Shown: positions 18,064 through 25,272, counted from the stretch's first letter. The stretch is 64,000 nt of DNA from an uncultured Bacilli bacterium (GCA_934096295.1 CAKOLL010000003.1:95685-159684); one strand, 5' to 3'. Numbers and translations are program-made. The notes: generated by a model not told the origin, from the letters alone.

Positions 18064-18092
18064 ATTTTATCAAATTATTAATTACTTGTCTA
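18064..18092 (-). promoter_or_regulatory. Promoter of parA-parB-DUF951-abgT-ychF-BI1-RDD
   Basis: Minus strand TAGACA (18087-18092), 17 bp, TAAAAT (18064-18069), 40 nt ahead of the parA start. No terminator is seen before 12183, so one long transcript is likely. Confidence 0.7.
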
Positions 18093-18104
18093 TCATTTTA
18101 ACAT

Positions 18105-18135
18105 CAAAAAAATAACTTTCATCACGAAAGTTATT
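18105..18135 (-). terminator. Terminator after the broken ATPase A gene
   Basis: AATAACTTTC, loop, GAAAGTTATT (10 perfect pairs) followed by TTTTTT on the minus strand. The stem includes the stop codon of the ATPase A remnant. Confidence 0.88.
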
Positions 18136-19344
18136 CGGGTTTTAATGCAGTTATTGGAACTATATATATTCCAGTTTCTGGATCTTTAACAATATTTTCA
18201 TTATATCCACATATAACACACATGAATTTTGGCTTTTTAGTTACATTATCTTGAAATTTCAAAAGTGACTCACAAGCTTCCTTAAATTGATTAAATCCTA
18301 ATTTGATTTCTACCGCTGCATATTCACCATTTTCAAACTCAAGAATTGAATCTACTTCTAATCCAGTGACACTATCCCTAAAGTGATACAGATTTCCATC
18401 TAAATAATCCATATAAATTTTTAAATCTCTTTCAACTAAGGCTTCAAACAAAAAACCAAAAGTTTTTAAATCAGCAATTAATTTACTTGCATTCATATTT
18501 AATAAAGCTGCAGCTAAAGAGGAATCAGTAAAATGTCTTTTGACATTTTTACCCACTCTTTCAGGTGAACGATAATTAGAACTATAACTTAATTGATTAT
18601 TAAGAAGATTTAATTTCTCTAAAATCTCTATATAATCACTTATTGTTCTTTTATCAATGTTTAGATCATCATTATCACTAATATCTTTAATTAGTTTATT
18701 GTTACTAACAACAGTTGATTCATTTCTAGCAAGGGATTTTAATAATTTTTGCATCTTAACACTATCAACATTCTTAGATTCATATATATCTTTTTCCAAA
18801 ATAGAATTTATATAATATTTTGGCATTAATCCATATTTATCTTTTGAAACATTTATATTAGCAGGCCAACCACCACGTATTATTAAATTAGCTAGTTCTT
18901 CTAAACTAATCTTTTTTATAGTTTTTACAATTTCCTTACCTTCATACATATCCATTATAGATATGTCACCACTAGAATCATTTGATTCAAATAAACTCAT
19001 CGTATTCATTTTCAACCTTGATATTCTACCAACCCCAGAGTGAAATATTTTATTTTCATCTATTAATGAAGTTGAACAAGATAAAATATAATTTCCCTTC
19101 GTTCTAACAAATCACATTTTCTTCTTATTTTATCCCAAACAGTTGGCTCTCTTGTCCACTCATCAATTAATTCAGGTTTAGATTCATTTAATACTAACTC
19201 CGGATTCAACATAAATCTATTTCTTGTTTCTTCATCATCCATATTAATCACTGATGAGGCATGGTTAAGAGAAGTAGATGTTTTTCCACACCATTTTGGA
19301 CCTTCAATTGAAACAGCACCTGAAACTTGCAGTAAATCTTCTAT
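18131..19344 (-). pseudogene. COG1373-type AAA ATPase with DUF4143 domain (copy A, broken)
   Basis: Relative of the intact copy at 25839-27116. Reading from the right: KIEDLLQVSGAVSIEGPK and WCGKTS (Walker A), then DDEETRNRF...LIDEWTREPTVWDKIR in the same frame to about 19110. The reading then shifts by one base at the AAGGGAAA run near 19100 and continues GNYILSCSTSLIDENK...LFESNDSSG to the C-terminal DUF4143/restriction-like part (VEIKLGFNQFKEA, MCVICGY, YIVPITALKP). The first ~15 residues are also missing: an in-frame TGA lies just before the surviving frame, and a tandem repeat begins there. So it has an N-terminal loss plus a frameshift. The C-terminal piece (18131-19015) alone could still be translated. 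Confidence 0.85.
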
Positions 19345-19356
19345 TTTCTTACATCA

Positions 19357-19425
19357 ATGTACCATTTTTAAGAAATTTGATGTACCATTTTTAAGAATTT
19401 TAATGTACCATTTTTTAAAAATAAA
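19357..19425. repeat. Three tandem 23-bp repeats upstream of ATPase A
   Basis: Units begin at 19357, 19380 and 19403, each opening ATGTACCATTTTT; the first two share ATGTACCATTTTTAAGAA. They sit exactly where the N-terminus of ATPase A should begin. Confidence 0.85.
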
Positions 19426-19472
19426 TTTACAAAGGAATTATATGTATTTTGTATTTGCAGCTTTATGAGCTA

Positions 19473-19582
19473 TCAGTTAATTAATTGTTTTACTACGTGT
19501 ATTATATCTAAAAACAATTCTTTTACCTGATATGCTACTTTTAATTCTTGATTAACATCTATTAAACTTTCTCTTAAGTCAT
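19473..19582 (-). pseudogene. Remnant of an ISL3-type transposase
   Basis: A minus-strand frame reads DLRESLIDVNQELKVAYQ then VKELFLDIIH and ends KQLIN before TGA. It matches DLREKLLDIDEELKMSYQ LKELFLDI...QLINW of the intact transposase at 48223-49509. About 35 codons survive, with a short internal deletion after LFLDI. Everything before and after is gone. Found by comparing the two stretches by eye. Confidence 0.75.
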
Positions 19583-19678
19583 TCGGTTATATGCTTATTC
19601 TTATATCTTTTCTCATCTTTATATCACTCCTTCTTTACTATGAGATAATATAAGTATATCAAAAATATAATAAAATTA

Positions 19679-19765
19679 TCAGTTTTTAACTTTGACATTT
19701 CTATCAGTTTCTATAATAACATTTATACTTTTTTTAGTATAATTTACTAATTTTAAATTTTGCAT
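19679..19765 (-). CDS. 28-residue ORF, possibly a truncated DinJ/RelB-like antitoxin
   Basis: ATG at 19765 behind GGAGGAG with good spacing, stop TGA at 19679. The peptide is Lys/Asn-rich; its middle SINVIIETDRNVK recalls the N-terminal ribbon of RelB/DinJ antitoxins (INVxxxTD). No toxin partner is near. It may be only a remnant, or a very small real gene. Confidence 0.3.
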   Translation of the reverse strand: MQNLKLVNYTKKSINVIIETDRNVKVKN

Positions 19766-19847
19766 TTGATTATCTCCTCCTTCTACCACAAAAAAATATG
19801 GAATGCAAATTTATAATTTACACACCATATTATACAACCTCAAAAAT

Positions 19848-19868
19848 TAACTTTCACAACGAAAGTTA
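19848..19868 (-). terminator. Terminator after DGR target gene 1
   Basis: TAACTTTC, loop GTTGT, GAAAGTTA, then ATTTTTG on the minus strand. It follows the GC-rich hairpin after the target-1 stop. Confidence 0.8.
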
Positions 19869-19877
19869 TCACCCCCC

Positions 19878-19907
19878 GCGTGGGGCGGATACTCCCGCCA
19901 TCCACGC
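19878..19907 (-). repeat. GC-rich hairpin downstream of DGR target 1
   Basis: On the coding strand GCGTGG, AT, GGCGG, loop GAGTAT, CCGCC, CCACGC: 11 pairs, very GC-rich in an AT-rich genome. It starts 12 nt after the target stop. An identical copy lies at 23419-23448. It could be a terminator stem or the hairpin that marks DGR targets for retrohoming. Confidence 0.8.
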
Positions 19908-19919
19908 TAACTAAACTAA

Positions 19920-21059
19920 TCACATTCCTACAATATACGGATTATCCAAACTACCATCACCATCTATTTTATACACTGAAGCATCTAGATACAAGACTGG
20001 ACGAGAGCCATCGCCATAGCTCGCGATGCCGTAGTTGAGCTGGCCTCGATAATTAAGGAAAAAAACATAGTAGCTGTTCGAAGAATCAGGCGTTAATGTC
20101 CATTCATTTCCTTTTCCATATAACCAACTTTGTCCTGCACAAGTTGATGTATTATAAGAACCTAAATTTATTGTTCTTGCACAACTACTTGATAATACAC
20201 TATATCCGTAATCACTTGGATACATTAGGCCTATATATCCTGTTGTACTTGTTGGTCTTCCACTATATACTGTTGTTCCTCTTTCATATCCATAGAAAGC
20301 ATCAGCTGTTGCACTTGAACTTGAATATCCTCCCAGGTACCATGTTACATTTGCTATCATTCCTCTATAACCCGATTGAATACCTTTTTTAGTATAATCA
20401 CAATTAGCTGGAACAGTTGTACTATATCCATAACAATATCCTGAACTTGTTCCATCTGTTGCATTATAATATGCTCCATTTAAAAGTGATTTTAAACTAG
20501 ATGCTGTCCAATCATTTGTATTTGATTTATGCCATGCAAGTCCATCTAAAACATCTGCACGAATTATTTTTACTAGATTCTTATTTGCTTGCCCATGTGA
20601 TGCGCTATCAAATACTCCGATTATTCTCCAATACTCATTATTAAACCATATATAGTTATTTGGATTTTTTCCTTCATATCTATATCCCTTTTCATTTACT
20701 ACTTGTCCTGTTCCTTGCTCACTTCCAGCTAAACTAATTATATAATCATTTAAGCTGATTTTAGTTATAGTACTAAAATTAATATCACAAGTAACATCAT
20801 CACTAGTTATATTTTCTATAGCTAGTTTCCATTCATCATATAACCATCTTCCATTTGCACCAACACAAGTTACTTGTGCTTTATACATTCCTTTAGATGG
20901 AAATGAGGTAACTTTATTTCCATCTAAAGTTAAAGCATATTTTATTCCATCTTGTGTAAATGAATATTTACTATAGGAATTATTGTTCATTACAATAATT
21001 CCTATTAATAATATTACTAATACTATACTTACACTTACTATTCTAATTCTTTTTTGCAT
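19920..21059 (-). CDS. DGR target (variable) protein 1, membrane-anchored, C-type-lectin/FGE-like end domain
   Basis: 379 aa. N-terminal signal anchor (RIVSVSIVLVILLIGIIVM), a short unique segment to about residue 110, then a ~260-residue domain identical to that of target 2. The domain contains WFNNEYWRIIGVF and NEWTLTPDSSNSYYVFFLN, and closes with GSRPVLYLDASVYKIDGDG. This is the layout of DGR-diversified C-type-lectin folds in gut Bacillota; the variable residues cluster in the last ~50 codons. Start ATG 21059 behind GGAGG, overlapping the 87-aa ORF by 22 nt. It is probably displayed outside the cell as a binding protein. The ligand is unknown. Confidence 0.85.
   Translation of the reverse strand: MQKRIRIVSVSIVLVILLIGIIVMNNNSYSKYSFTQDGIKYALTLDGNKVTSFPSKGMYKAQVTCVGANGRWLYDEWKLAIENITSDDVTCDINFSTITKISLNDYIISLAGSEQGTGQVVNEKGYRYEGKNPNNYIWFNNEYWRIIGVFDSASHGQANKNLVKIIRADVLDGLAWHKSNTNDWTASSLKSLLNGAYYNATDGTSSGYCYGYSTTVPANCDYTKKGIQSGYRGMIANVTWYLGGYSSSSATADAFYGYERGTTVYSGRPTSTTGYIGLMYPSDYGYSVLSSSCARTINLGSYNTSTCAGQSWLYGKGNEWTLTPDSSNSYYVFFLNYRGQLNYGIASYGDGSRPVLYLDASVYKIDGDGSLDNPYIVGM
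20004..20093 (-). repeat. Variable repeat VR1
   Basis: 90 bp matching the template repeat at 21459-21548 at 76 positions. Of the 14 differences, 13 are TR adenines (coding strand) changed to T or G, and one is T to G. Identical to VR2. Encodes TPDSSNSYYVFFLNYRGQLN and the following residues up to GDGS. Confidence 0.93.
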
Positions 21060-21301
21060 AAGACCTCCAATATTTCTATTATTTTTACTTTCAAATATAA
21101 TTCATTATATTTGTTATTTTCACATTCATATTTTTCTTCTATTTCTAAATTATTTAAATAAATTGTATTTACATCTTTAATACCAAAATAATGAATTATT
21201 TTTTCATCTTCATTAAATAAAATATAATTATTATTTTTATCTTTTATTAAAATAACATAATCTTTATATAACTTTTTTATTACTAAATATCTTTCTTTCA
21301 T
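21038..21301 (-). CDS. 87-aa protein of unknown function between TR and target 1
   Basis: Not recognised. Begins MKERYLVIKKLYKDYVILIKD; alternating hydrophobic and charged residues suggest a beta-rich N-terminal half and a helical, Glu/Lys-rich end (LKVKIIEILEVLCKKELE). No membrane segment. No clear Shine-Dalgarno before ATG 21301. Its 3' end overlaps the start of target 1, so it may couple translation of the target or act as a partner. Found inside the DGR cassette. Confidence 0.5.
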   Translation of the reverse strand: MKERYLVIKKLYKDYVILIKDKNNNYILFNEDEKIIHYFGIKDVNTIYLNNLEIEEKYECENNKYNELYLKVKIIEILEVLCKKELE

Positions 21302-21330
21302 AACTAAAATAATAATTAATAGACCTATAG

Positions 21331-21450
21331 GAAAAGTCCGTAGACTTTTTCCGTATCTATTTTCTTTTTAAGGATATTAATCCTTTGGATAATTCATGTT
21401 CTTTATGCCCTTTTACATCCCTTAGGATAATAAACATTTAACATAAAGAG
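21331..21450 (-). ncRNA. Structured RNA region 3' of the DGR template repeat
   Basis: Three hairpins follow the TR on the coding strand: CTTTATG pairing with CATAAAG around an inner ATCC/GGGAT stem (about 21405-21450), AAGGAT/ATCCTT (about 21370-21383) and GGAAAAAGTC/GACTTTTCC (21331-21353). In studied DGRs a structured spacer beside TR is needed for cDNA priming. By analogy this may be that element; no consensus was matched. Confidence 0.45.
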
Positions 21451-21458
21451 CTCACAAA

Positions 21459-21548
21459 AGAGCCATAGCCATTGTTCGCGTTGTTGTTGTTGAGCTGGCC
21501 TTGATTATTAAGGTTAAAAACATTGTTGCTGTTCGAAGAATTAGGCGT
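21459..21548 (-). repeat. DGR template repeat (TR)
   Basis: 90 bp, beginning 16 nt after the RT stop. The coding strand is rich in AAC and AAT codons: GACGCCTAATTCTTCGAACA at the start, then a run of four AAC, then GCGAACAATGGC. Those adenines are the positions altered in VR1 and VR2. Both ends of the match are sharp (ACGCCT and GGCTCT). Confidence 0.93.
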
Positions 21549-21564
21549 CTTTTTTACTAAAGAA

Positions 21565-22625
21565 TTACCCATTATATCTATCAATAAAGTGATTCACTTT
21601 ATCTCTATTTACAAATATATAATTATTTTTAAAACATTCAATACTTGAAAAGTATTGATTAAATTTAATTATATTATTTTTATATAAATAATTTGCTCTC
21701 TTTATCCCCTTTCTTATATTTTTCTTTGTATTAGAACTTAATTTAATAATAGTTTTATTATTTTTAACTCTAAATGTATACCCTAAAAATGAAATCCCTT
21801 GATTAGAATTACTAATAATTGTTTTTTTATTATTTAATTTTAATTTATATTCATTATTAATTTTATTTTCTATTAATTTTAAAGAATCTTTTAAATATTC
21901 TTTAGAATTATGAATTAAAATATAATCATCCATATAATTAATAAATTTAATATGCAAATTATTAGTAATATAATGTTGTAATTTACTTAAATATAATATA
22001 GCTAAGAATTGACTAGATAAATTACCAATTGCTAATCCTTTTTCATATTCATATTTCGGTAATATAACATTATATTTCTTTTCTAAATATTCTATTTTTT
22101 TATTAATATATTCTTTATTAGTACTATCAAGTATTATCTTAACAAGATTTAATTCATCATGAGTTAAATCCTGTTTAATAATTGAAATAATCACCTCATG
22201 GTCTAAACTATAAAAATATTTACTTATATCAAGTTTTAAAAAATAAAATTTATCATATTTTTTAAAACTTTCAATATCCTGTTTTAATAGACTTATAGCA
22301 TAACTAGTACCCATTCCTTTTCTAGTAGCACAATTTCTATTATTTAAATACTTTTCTAGTTTTGGTATTAAAATAAACCTTGTTACATAATGATTAATTA
22401 TTTTATCATATATTCCCTGAGCCATTATCACTCTTACTTTAGGTTCAAATACTAAAAATATATTATATTTTCCACCATTATACAAATTATTTTCTAATAC
22501 ATTTTTATATCAACTAAATATTCCATTTTATGTTTTTCAAAATCTAATATTTTCTTTTTATTTCTAACATTTTTCTTTACTTCAGTCTCATATATATCAA
22601 GTAAATCAAATAAGTTTACTTTCAC
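21565..22625 (-). CDS. DGR reverse transcriptase (apparent single frameshift near its N-terminus)
   Basis: The main frame (21565-about 22500) carries RT motifs: FLKLDISKYFYSLD (palm Asp), the DGR-specific GLAIGNLSSQFLA in place of the group II QGxxxSP motif, and the catalytic INYMDDYIL (YxDD). A thumb part with SFLGYTFRVKNNK follows. The N-terminal ~40 codons (from GTG at 22625, VNLFDLLDIYETEVKKN to MEYLVDIK) lie in another frame and run into TAG. The join falls in a run of five A (22502-22506); adding one A would give VDIKNVLENNLYNGGKY, a normal DGR-RT N-terminus. The ORF from TTG 22485 alone keeps all catalytic residues. Possibilities are true inactivation, frameshifting or an assembly error. 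Confidence 0.9.
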
Positions 22626-22965
22626 TATTATTTAACCATCCAGTAACCATTTTATTTATTTCAACTAACTCACTTGCTAGTTTATATAAGTTCTTTTCAC
22701 TTATATATTTTTTCAAAAGTAATCTTTCTAACATGAAATCAAGTAAAGCAATATTAGCTTTGACACTAGTTCTGTACATTTTTACAGAACTAGTGTCATA
22801 AGAGCATAATAATATATCTTTTAAAACATCTAAGGAAATATTTTTAATTCTATCTTTAAAATACATATCTTTTCTAGGAATATTTTCTAATGAATTATCT
22901 AAATTCATTAAAAATGATTTATATTTTTGAAGTATTTTGAAATCATTATTATATATTCTAAACAT
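22606..22965 (-). CDS. avd: Avd-like DGR accessory protein (four-helix bundle)
   Basis: 119 aa, all-helical. YKSFLMNLDNSLENIPRKD near the N-terminus, a long middle helix and the end VEINKMVTGWLNN fit the Avd family (Y..FL...LE..PK.. and ..EI.+M.GGW). Avd is a basic pentamer that binds the RT and template RNA. ATG 22965 lies 8 nt after GGAG. Its last codons overlap the proposed GTG start of the RT, so the two are coupled. Confidence 0.82.
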   Translation of the reverse strand: MFRIYNNDFKILQKYKSFLMNLDNSLENIPRKDMYFKDRIKNISLDVLKDILLCSYDTSSVKMYRTSVKANIALLDFMLERLLLKKYISEKNLYKLASELVEINKMVTGWLNNSESKLI

Positions 22966-23039
22966 TTTTCTAACTCCAACATAACTTTTTTAGCTTGTTC
23001 TTCATTTAATGATTTAACTTTTTCTACTAAAGCATCCAT
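22908..23039 (-). CDS. Possible 43-aa helical protein between msl and avd
   Basis: ATG 23039, stop TAA at 22908; overlaps avd by 58 nt in another frame. Reads MDALVEKVKSLNEEQAKKV and on to SKYFKNINHF. It fills the msl-avd gap, and its frame stays open back to the msl stop. There is only a weak purine-rich stretch before the ATG. Real small protein or chance frame. Confidence 0.3.
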   Translation of the reverse strand: MDALVEKVKSLNEEQAKKVMLELEKCLEYIIMISKYFKNINHF

Positions 23040-23071
23040 TCTTTCTTTTATATCAAGCTTTTGTAATGCAA

Positions 23072-23407
23072 TTAACTTATATTTAGATATTGATTAATTT
23101 TTTTAAAATCTTTAACAAATGGATTTCTTCCTCGATATATAATTTGATATGATATTTTTAAATCACTTAACTTATTTGTAATTTTAGTAAGTGAACTATC
23201 AGGAAAACCACATTTATATGTTTTACCATTTTGTAAAACTTTATAATCAAATAAAAAACCAAACATAAAAGCATCATAACCATATACTTCAAAAAACTTT
23301 CCACTCGATTGAGTTATTATAATATATTTCTGAGTTTCCTCAGATACCCACTGATACGAACATTTGTATAAACATATTCTTTCACTATCCTTTCTATAAT
23401 AATACAT
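23072..23407 (-). CDS. MutS-like (Msl) DGR accessory protein
   Basis: 111 aa. The central part FFEVYGYDAFMFGFLFDYKVL and GFPDSSLTKITNKLSDLKISYQII follows the order of MutS mismatch-recognition domain I (F-E-x-[FY]-G-x-DA ... G-P..... L..+L...GY.V.I). No other MutS domains are present. Small MutS-domain-I-like proteins are reported as accessory genes in some Bacillota DGRs; role unproven. It lies 12 nt after the GC-rich hairpin of target 2 and upstream of avd and RT. Confidence 0.68.
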   Translation of the reverse strand: MYYYRKDSERICLYKCSYQWVSEETQKYIIITQSSGKFFEVYGYDAFMFGFLFDYKVLQNGKTYKCGFPDSSLTKITNKLSDLKISYQIIYRGRNPFVKDFKKINQYLNIS

Positions 23408-23418
23408 TTATATCGCCG

Positions 23419-23448
23419 GCGTGGGGCGGATACTCCCGCCATCCACGC
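23419..23448 (-). repeat. GC-rich hairpin downstream of DGR target 2
   Basis: Same 30-bp sequence as 19878-19907, 12 nt after the target-2 stop. Here no U-run follows, so it does not look like a terminator; transcription could continue into msl-avd-RT. Confidence 0.8.
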
Positions 23449-23460
23449 TAACTAAACTAA

Positions 23461-24834
23461 TCACATTCCTACAATATACGGATTATCCAAACTACCATCA
23501 CCATCTATTTTATACACTGAAGCATCTAGATACAAGACTGGACGAGAGCCATCGCCATAGCTCGCGATGCCGTAGTTGAGCTGGCCTCGATAATTAAGGA
23601 AAAAAACATAGTAGCTGTTCGAAGAATCAGGCGTTAATGTCCATTCATTTCCTTTTCCATATAACCAACTTTGTCCTGCACAAGTTGATGTATTATAAGA
23701 ACCTAAATTTATTGTTCTTGCACAACTACTTGATAATACACTATATCCGTAATCACTTGGATACATTAGGCCTATATATCCTGTTGTACTTGTTGGTCTT
23801 CCACTATATACTGTTGTTCCTCTTTCATATCCATAGAAAGCATCAGCTGTTGCACTTGAACTTGAATATCCTCCCAGGTACCATGTTACATTTGCTATCA
23901 TTCCTCTATAACCCGATTGAATACCTTTTTTAGTATAATCACAATTAGCTGGAACAGTTGTACTATATCCATAACAATATCCTGAACTTGTTCCATCTGT
24001 TGCATTATAATATGCTCCATTTAAAAGTGATTTTAAACTAGATGCTGTCCAATCATTTGTATTTGATTTATGCCATGCAAGTCCATCTAAAACATCTGCA
24101 CGAATTATTTTTACTAGATTCTTATTTGCTTGCCCATGTGATGCGCTATCAAATACTCCGATTATTCTCCAATACTCATTATTAAACCATATATAGTTAT
24201 TTGGATTTTTTCCTTCATATCTATATCCCTTTTCATTTACTACTTGTCCTGTTCCCTGTGTTGTTCCAGCTAAGCCCGTAATATATGATGCCAAATTAAC
24301 TTTTGATGTACTATCAGTATAATTTAAATTACAAGATGAATATTTACCATTAAATGAAGATATTTCAACTCTATTATATTGTTGATTATATGTTGCACTA
24401 CTACCAGTACAACTAATATTACCTAATTTACCATATGTTGTTGGTCTATTAGTTATTGCTAGTGTAACATCCGGAGGTAACACATCAAAATAAACATAAC
24501 ATCTATCGGATTTATTTGTTTTAACAGTTACTGTACCTCTATCTTCATTCCAAGTAAGTTTACCTCCATTTTCACAATTAGATAATGATTCATTAAACTC
24601 ATAACCTGATGTTGGCCACTTACTATCAGTTGATTGTTTATACTCCCCTGATCCTGCTTTTGTCTCCAACATCAAACTAATCATCCCTGGTATCTTATTA
24701 TCACTATTTTTAACACTCTCTTTGTTTTTTTCAACATATATATCTTTTTTATAATTATTATTGTATACAATTAATATAAAAACTAGTATAATAACTATAA
24801 ATATTGAAAAAAACAAATATTTTTTTTTATTCAC
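23461..24834 (-). CDS. DGR target (variable) protein 2
   Basis: 457 aa. GTG start at 24834, seven nt after GGAG. Signal anchor KKYLFFSIFIVIILVFILIV, then a unique extracellular region of about 165 residues with a cysteine-containing beta-type segment (NCENGGKLTWNEDRGTVTV, CYVYFDVLPPDV). From GTGQVVNEKG to the end it is identical to target 1, with the same WFNNEYWRIIGVF and RPVLYLD lectin-like core and variable repeat. Divergent from the Xre gene at 24945. Likely first gene of the DGR transcript (target2-msl-avd-RT-TR-ORF87-target1). Confidence 0.87.
   Translation of the reverse strand: MNKKKYLFFSIFIVIILVFILIVYNNNYKKDIYVEKNKESVKNSDNKIPGMISLMLETKAGSGEYKQSTDSKWPTSGYEFNESLSNCENGGKLTWNEDRGTVTVKTNKSDRCYVYFDVLPPDVTLAITNRPTTYGKLGNISCTGSSATYNQQYNRVEISSFNGKYSSCNLNYTDSTSKVNLASYITGLAGTTQGTGQVVNEKGYRYEGKNPNNYIWFNNEYWRIIGVFDSASHGQANKNLVKIIRADVLDGLAWHKSNTNDWTASSLKSLLNGAYYNATDGTSSGYCYGYSTTVPANCDYTKKGIQSGYRGMIANVTWYLGGYSSSSATADAFYGYERGTTVYSGRPTSTTGYIGLMYPSDYGYSVLSSSCARTINLGSYNTSTCAGQSWLYGKGNEWTLTPDSSNSYYVFFLNYRGQLNYGIASYGDGSRPVLYLDASVYKIDGDGSLDNPYIVGM
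23545..23634 (-). repeat. Variable repeat VR2
   Basis: 90 bp identical to VR1 and differing from TR at the same 14 positions. Confidence 0.93.
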
Positions 24835-24944
24835 TTCGTAACTCCTTTCTCTATTTTTATTAATTATATCACAAATGCCACCCCTAGGCTATATAAAGTT
24901 ATAATATTTTTAAAGAAAATACATATAGAGGCTGGTGATCCCCT

Positions 24945-25187
24945 ATGATTGAAATACTTTATATACATACTGACGAGTATTATTACGATATAATAAGAAA
25001 AAATATTAAGAAATATAGAAGAGAAAAAAACTTAACTCAACAAGATCTTGCAGATCTAGCAGGTATATCTCGTCAATATATAACTGATATAGAAAATAAA
25101 AATAGAAACAAACATATTACTATTGCTATTCTAGGAAGAATAGCAGATTCTTTAAATATATCTATAGAATTATTTTTTAGACAATAA
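24945..25187 (+). CDS. Xre-family HTH regulator, divergent from DGR target 2
   Basis: 80 aa. A single Cro/C1-type HTH: IRKNIKKYRREKNLTQQDLADLAGISRQYITDIENKNRN, then IAILGRIADSLNISIELFF. Paralogue of the protein at 51599-51832, which is divergent from the third target gene. Probably controls the 110-bp divergent region. Start ATG 24945 with GGTG upstream. Confidence 0.9.
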   Translation: MIEILYIHTDEYYYDIIRKNIKKYRREKNLTQQDLADLAGISRQYITDIENKNRNKHITIAILGRIADSLNISIELFFRQ

Positions 25188-25235
25188 TTCTATAGATATA
25201 TAATAACAAAATAATATTAAAAAATTTGTCAAAAT

Positions 25236-25270
25236 AAATACGCAAAGTAAAAATTTGCGTATTTATTTTG
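25236..25270. terminator. Bidirectional terminator between Xre1 and the small winged-helix gene
   Basis: AAATACGCAAA, loop GTAAAAA, TTTGCGTATTT: 11 perfect pairs, T-rich on both sides. Confidence 0.85.
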
Positions 25271-25272
25271 AA

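Larger units (their letters stand above)
19878..20714. repeat. 837-bp duplicated block, copy 1 (pair of 23419-24255)
   Basis: Line-by-line comparison shows no difference from 23419-24255 (constant offset 3541). It covers the GC-rich hairpin, the whole variable repeat and the conserved ~260 C-terminal codons of target 1. The two copies diverge abruptly at 20715. Confidence 0.92.
23419..24255. repeat. 837-bp duplicated block, copy 2
   Basis: Partner of 19878-20714, no difference seen. The left boundary is the hairpin; the right boundary is inside the coding sequence at GTGQVVNEKG. Confidence 0.92.

Noticed and set aside
19357..19425. Tandem repeats (here, at 27191-27282 and 53186-53256) as CRISPR arrays
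   Set aside because: Units are contiguous without unique spacers, few in number, and no cas gene is present.
21565..22625. RT as part of a group II intron or retron
   Set aside because: No intron domain V or maturase part; the motif is IGNxSSQ, and the TR/VR pair with adenine-specific differences fits a DGR.
20096..23933. Two identical 98-aa plus-strand ORFs (20096-20392 and 23637-23933)
   Set aside because: They are antisense shadows inside the duplicated 837-bp block of the target genes; Leu/His-rich composition and no ribosome site.
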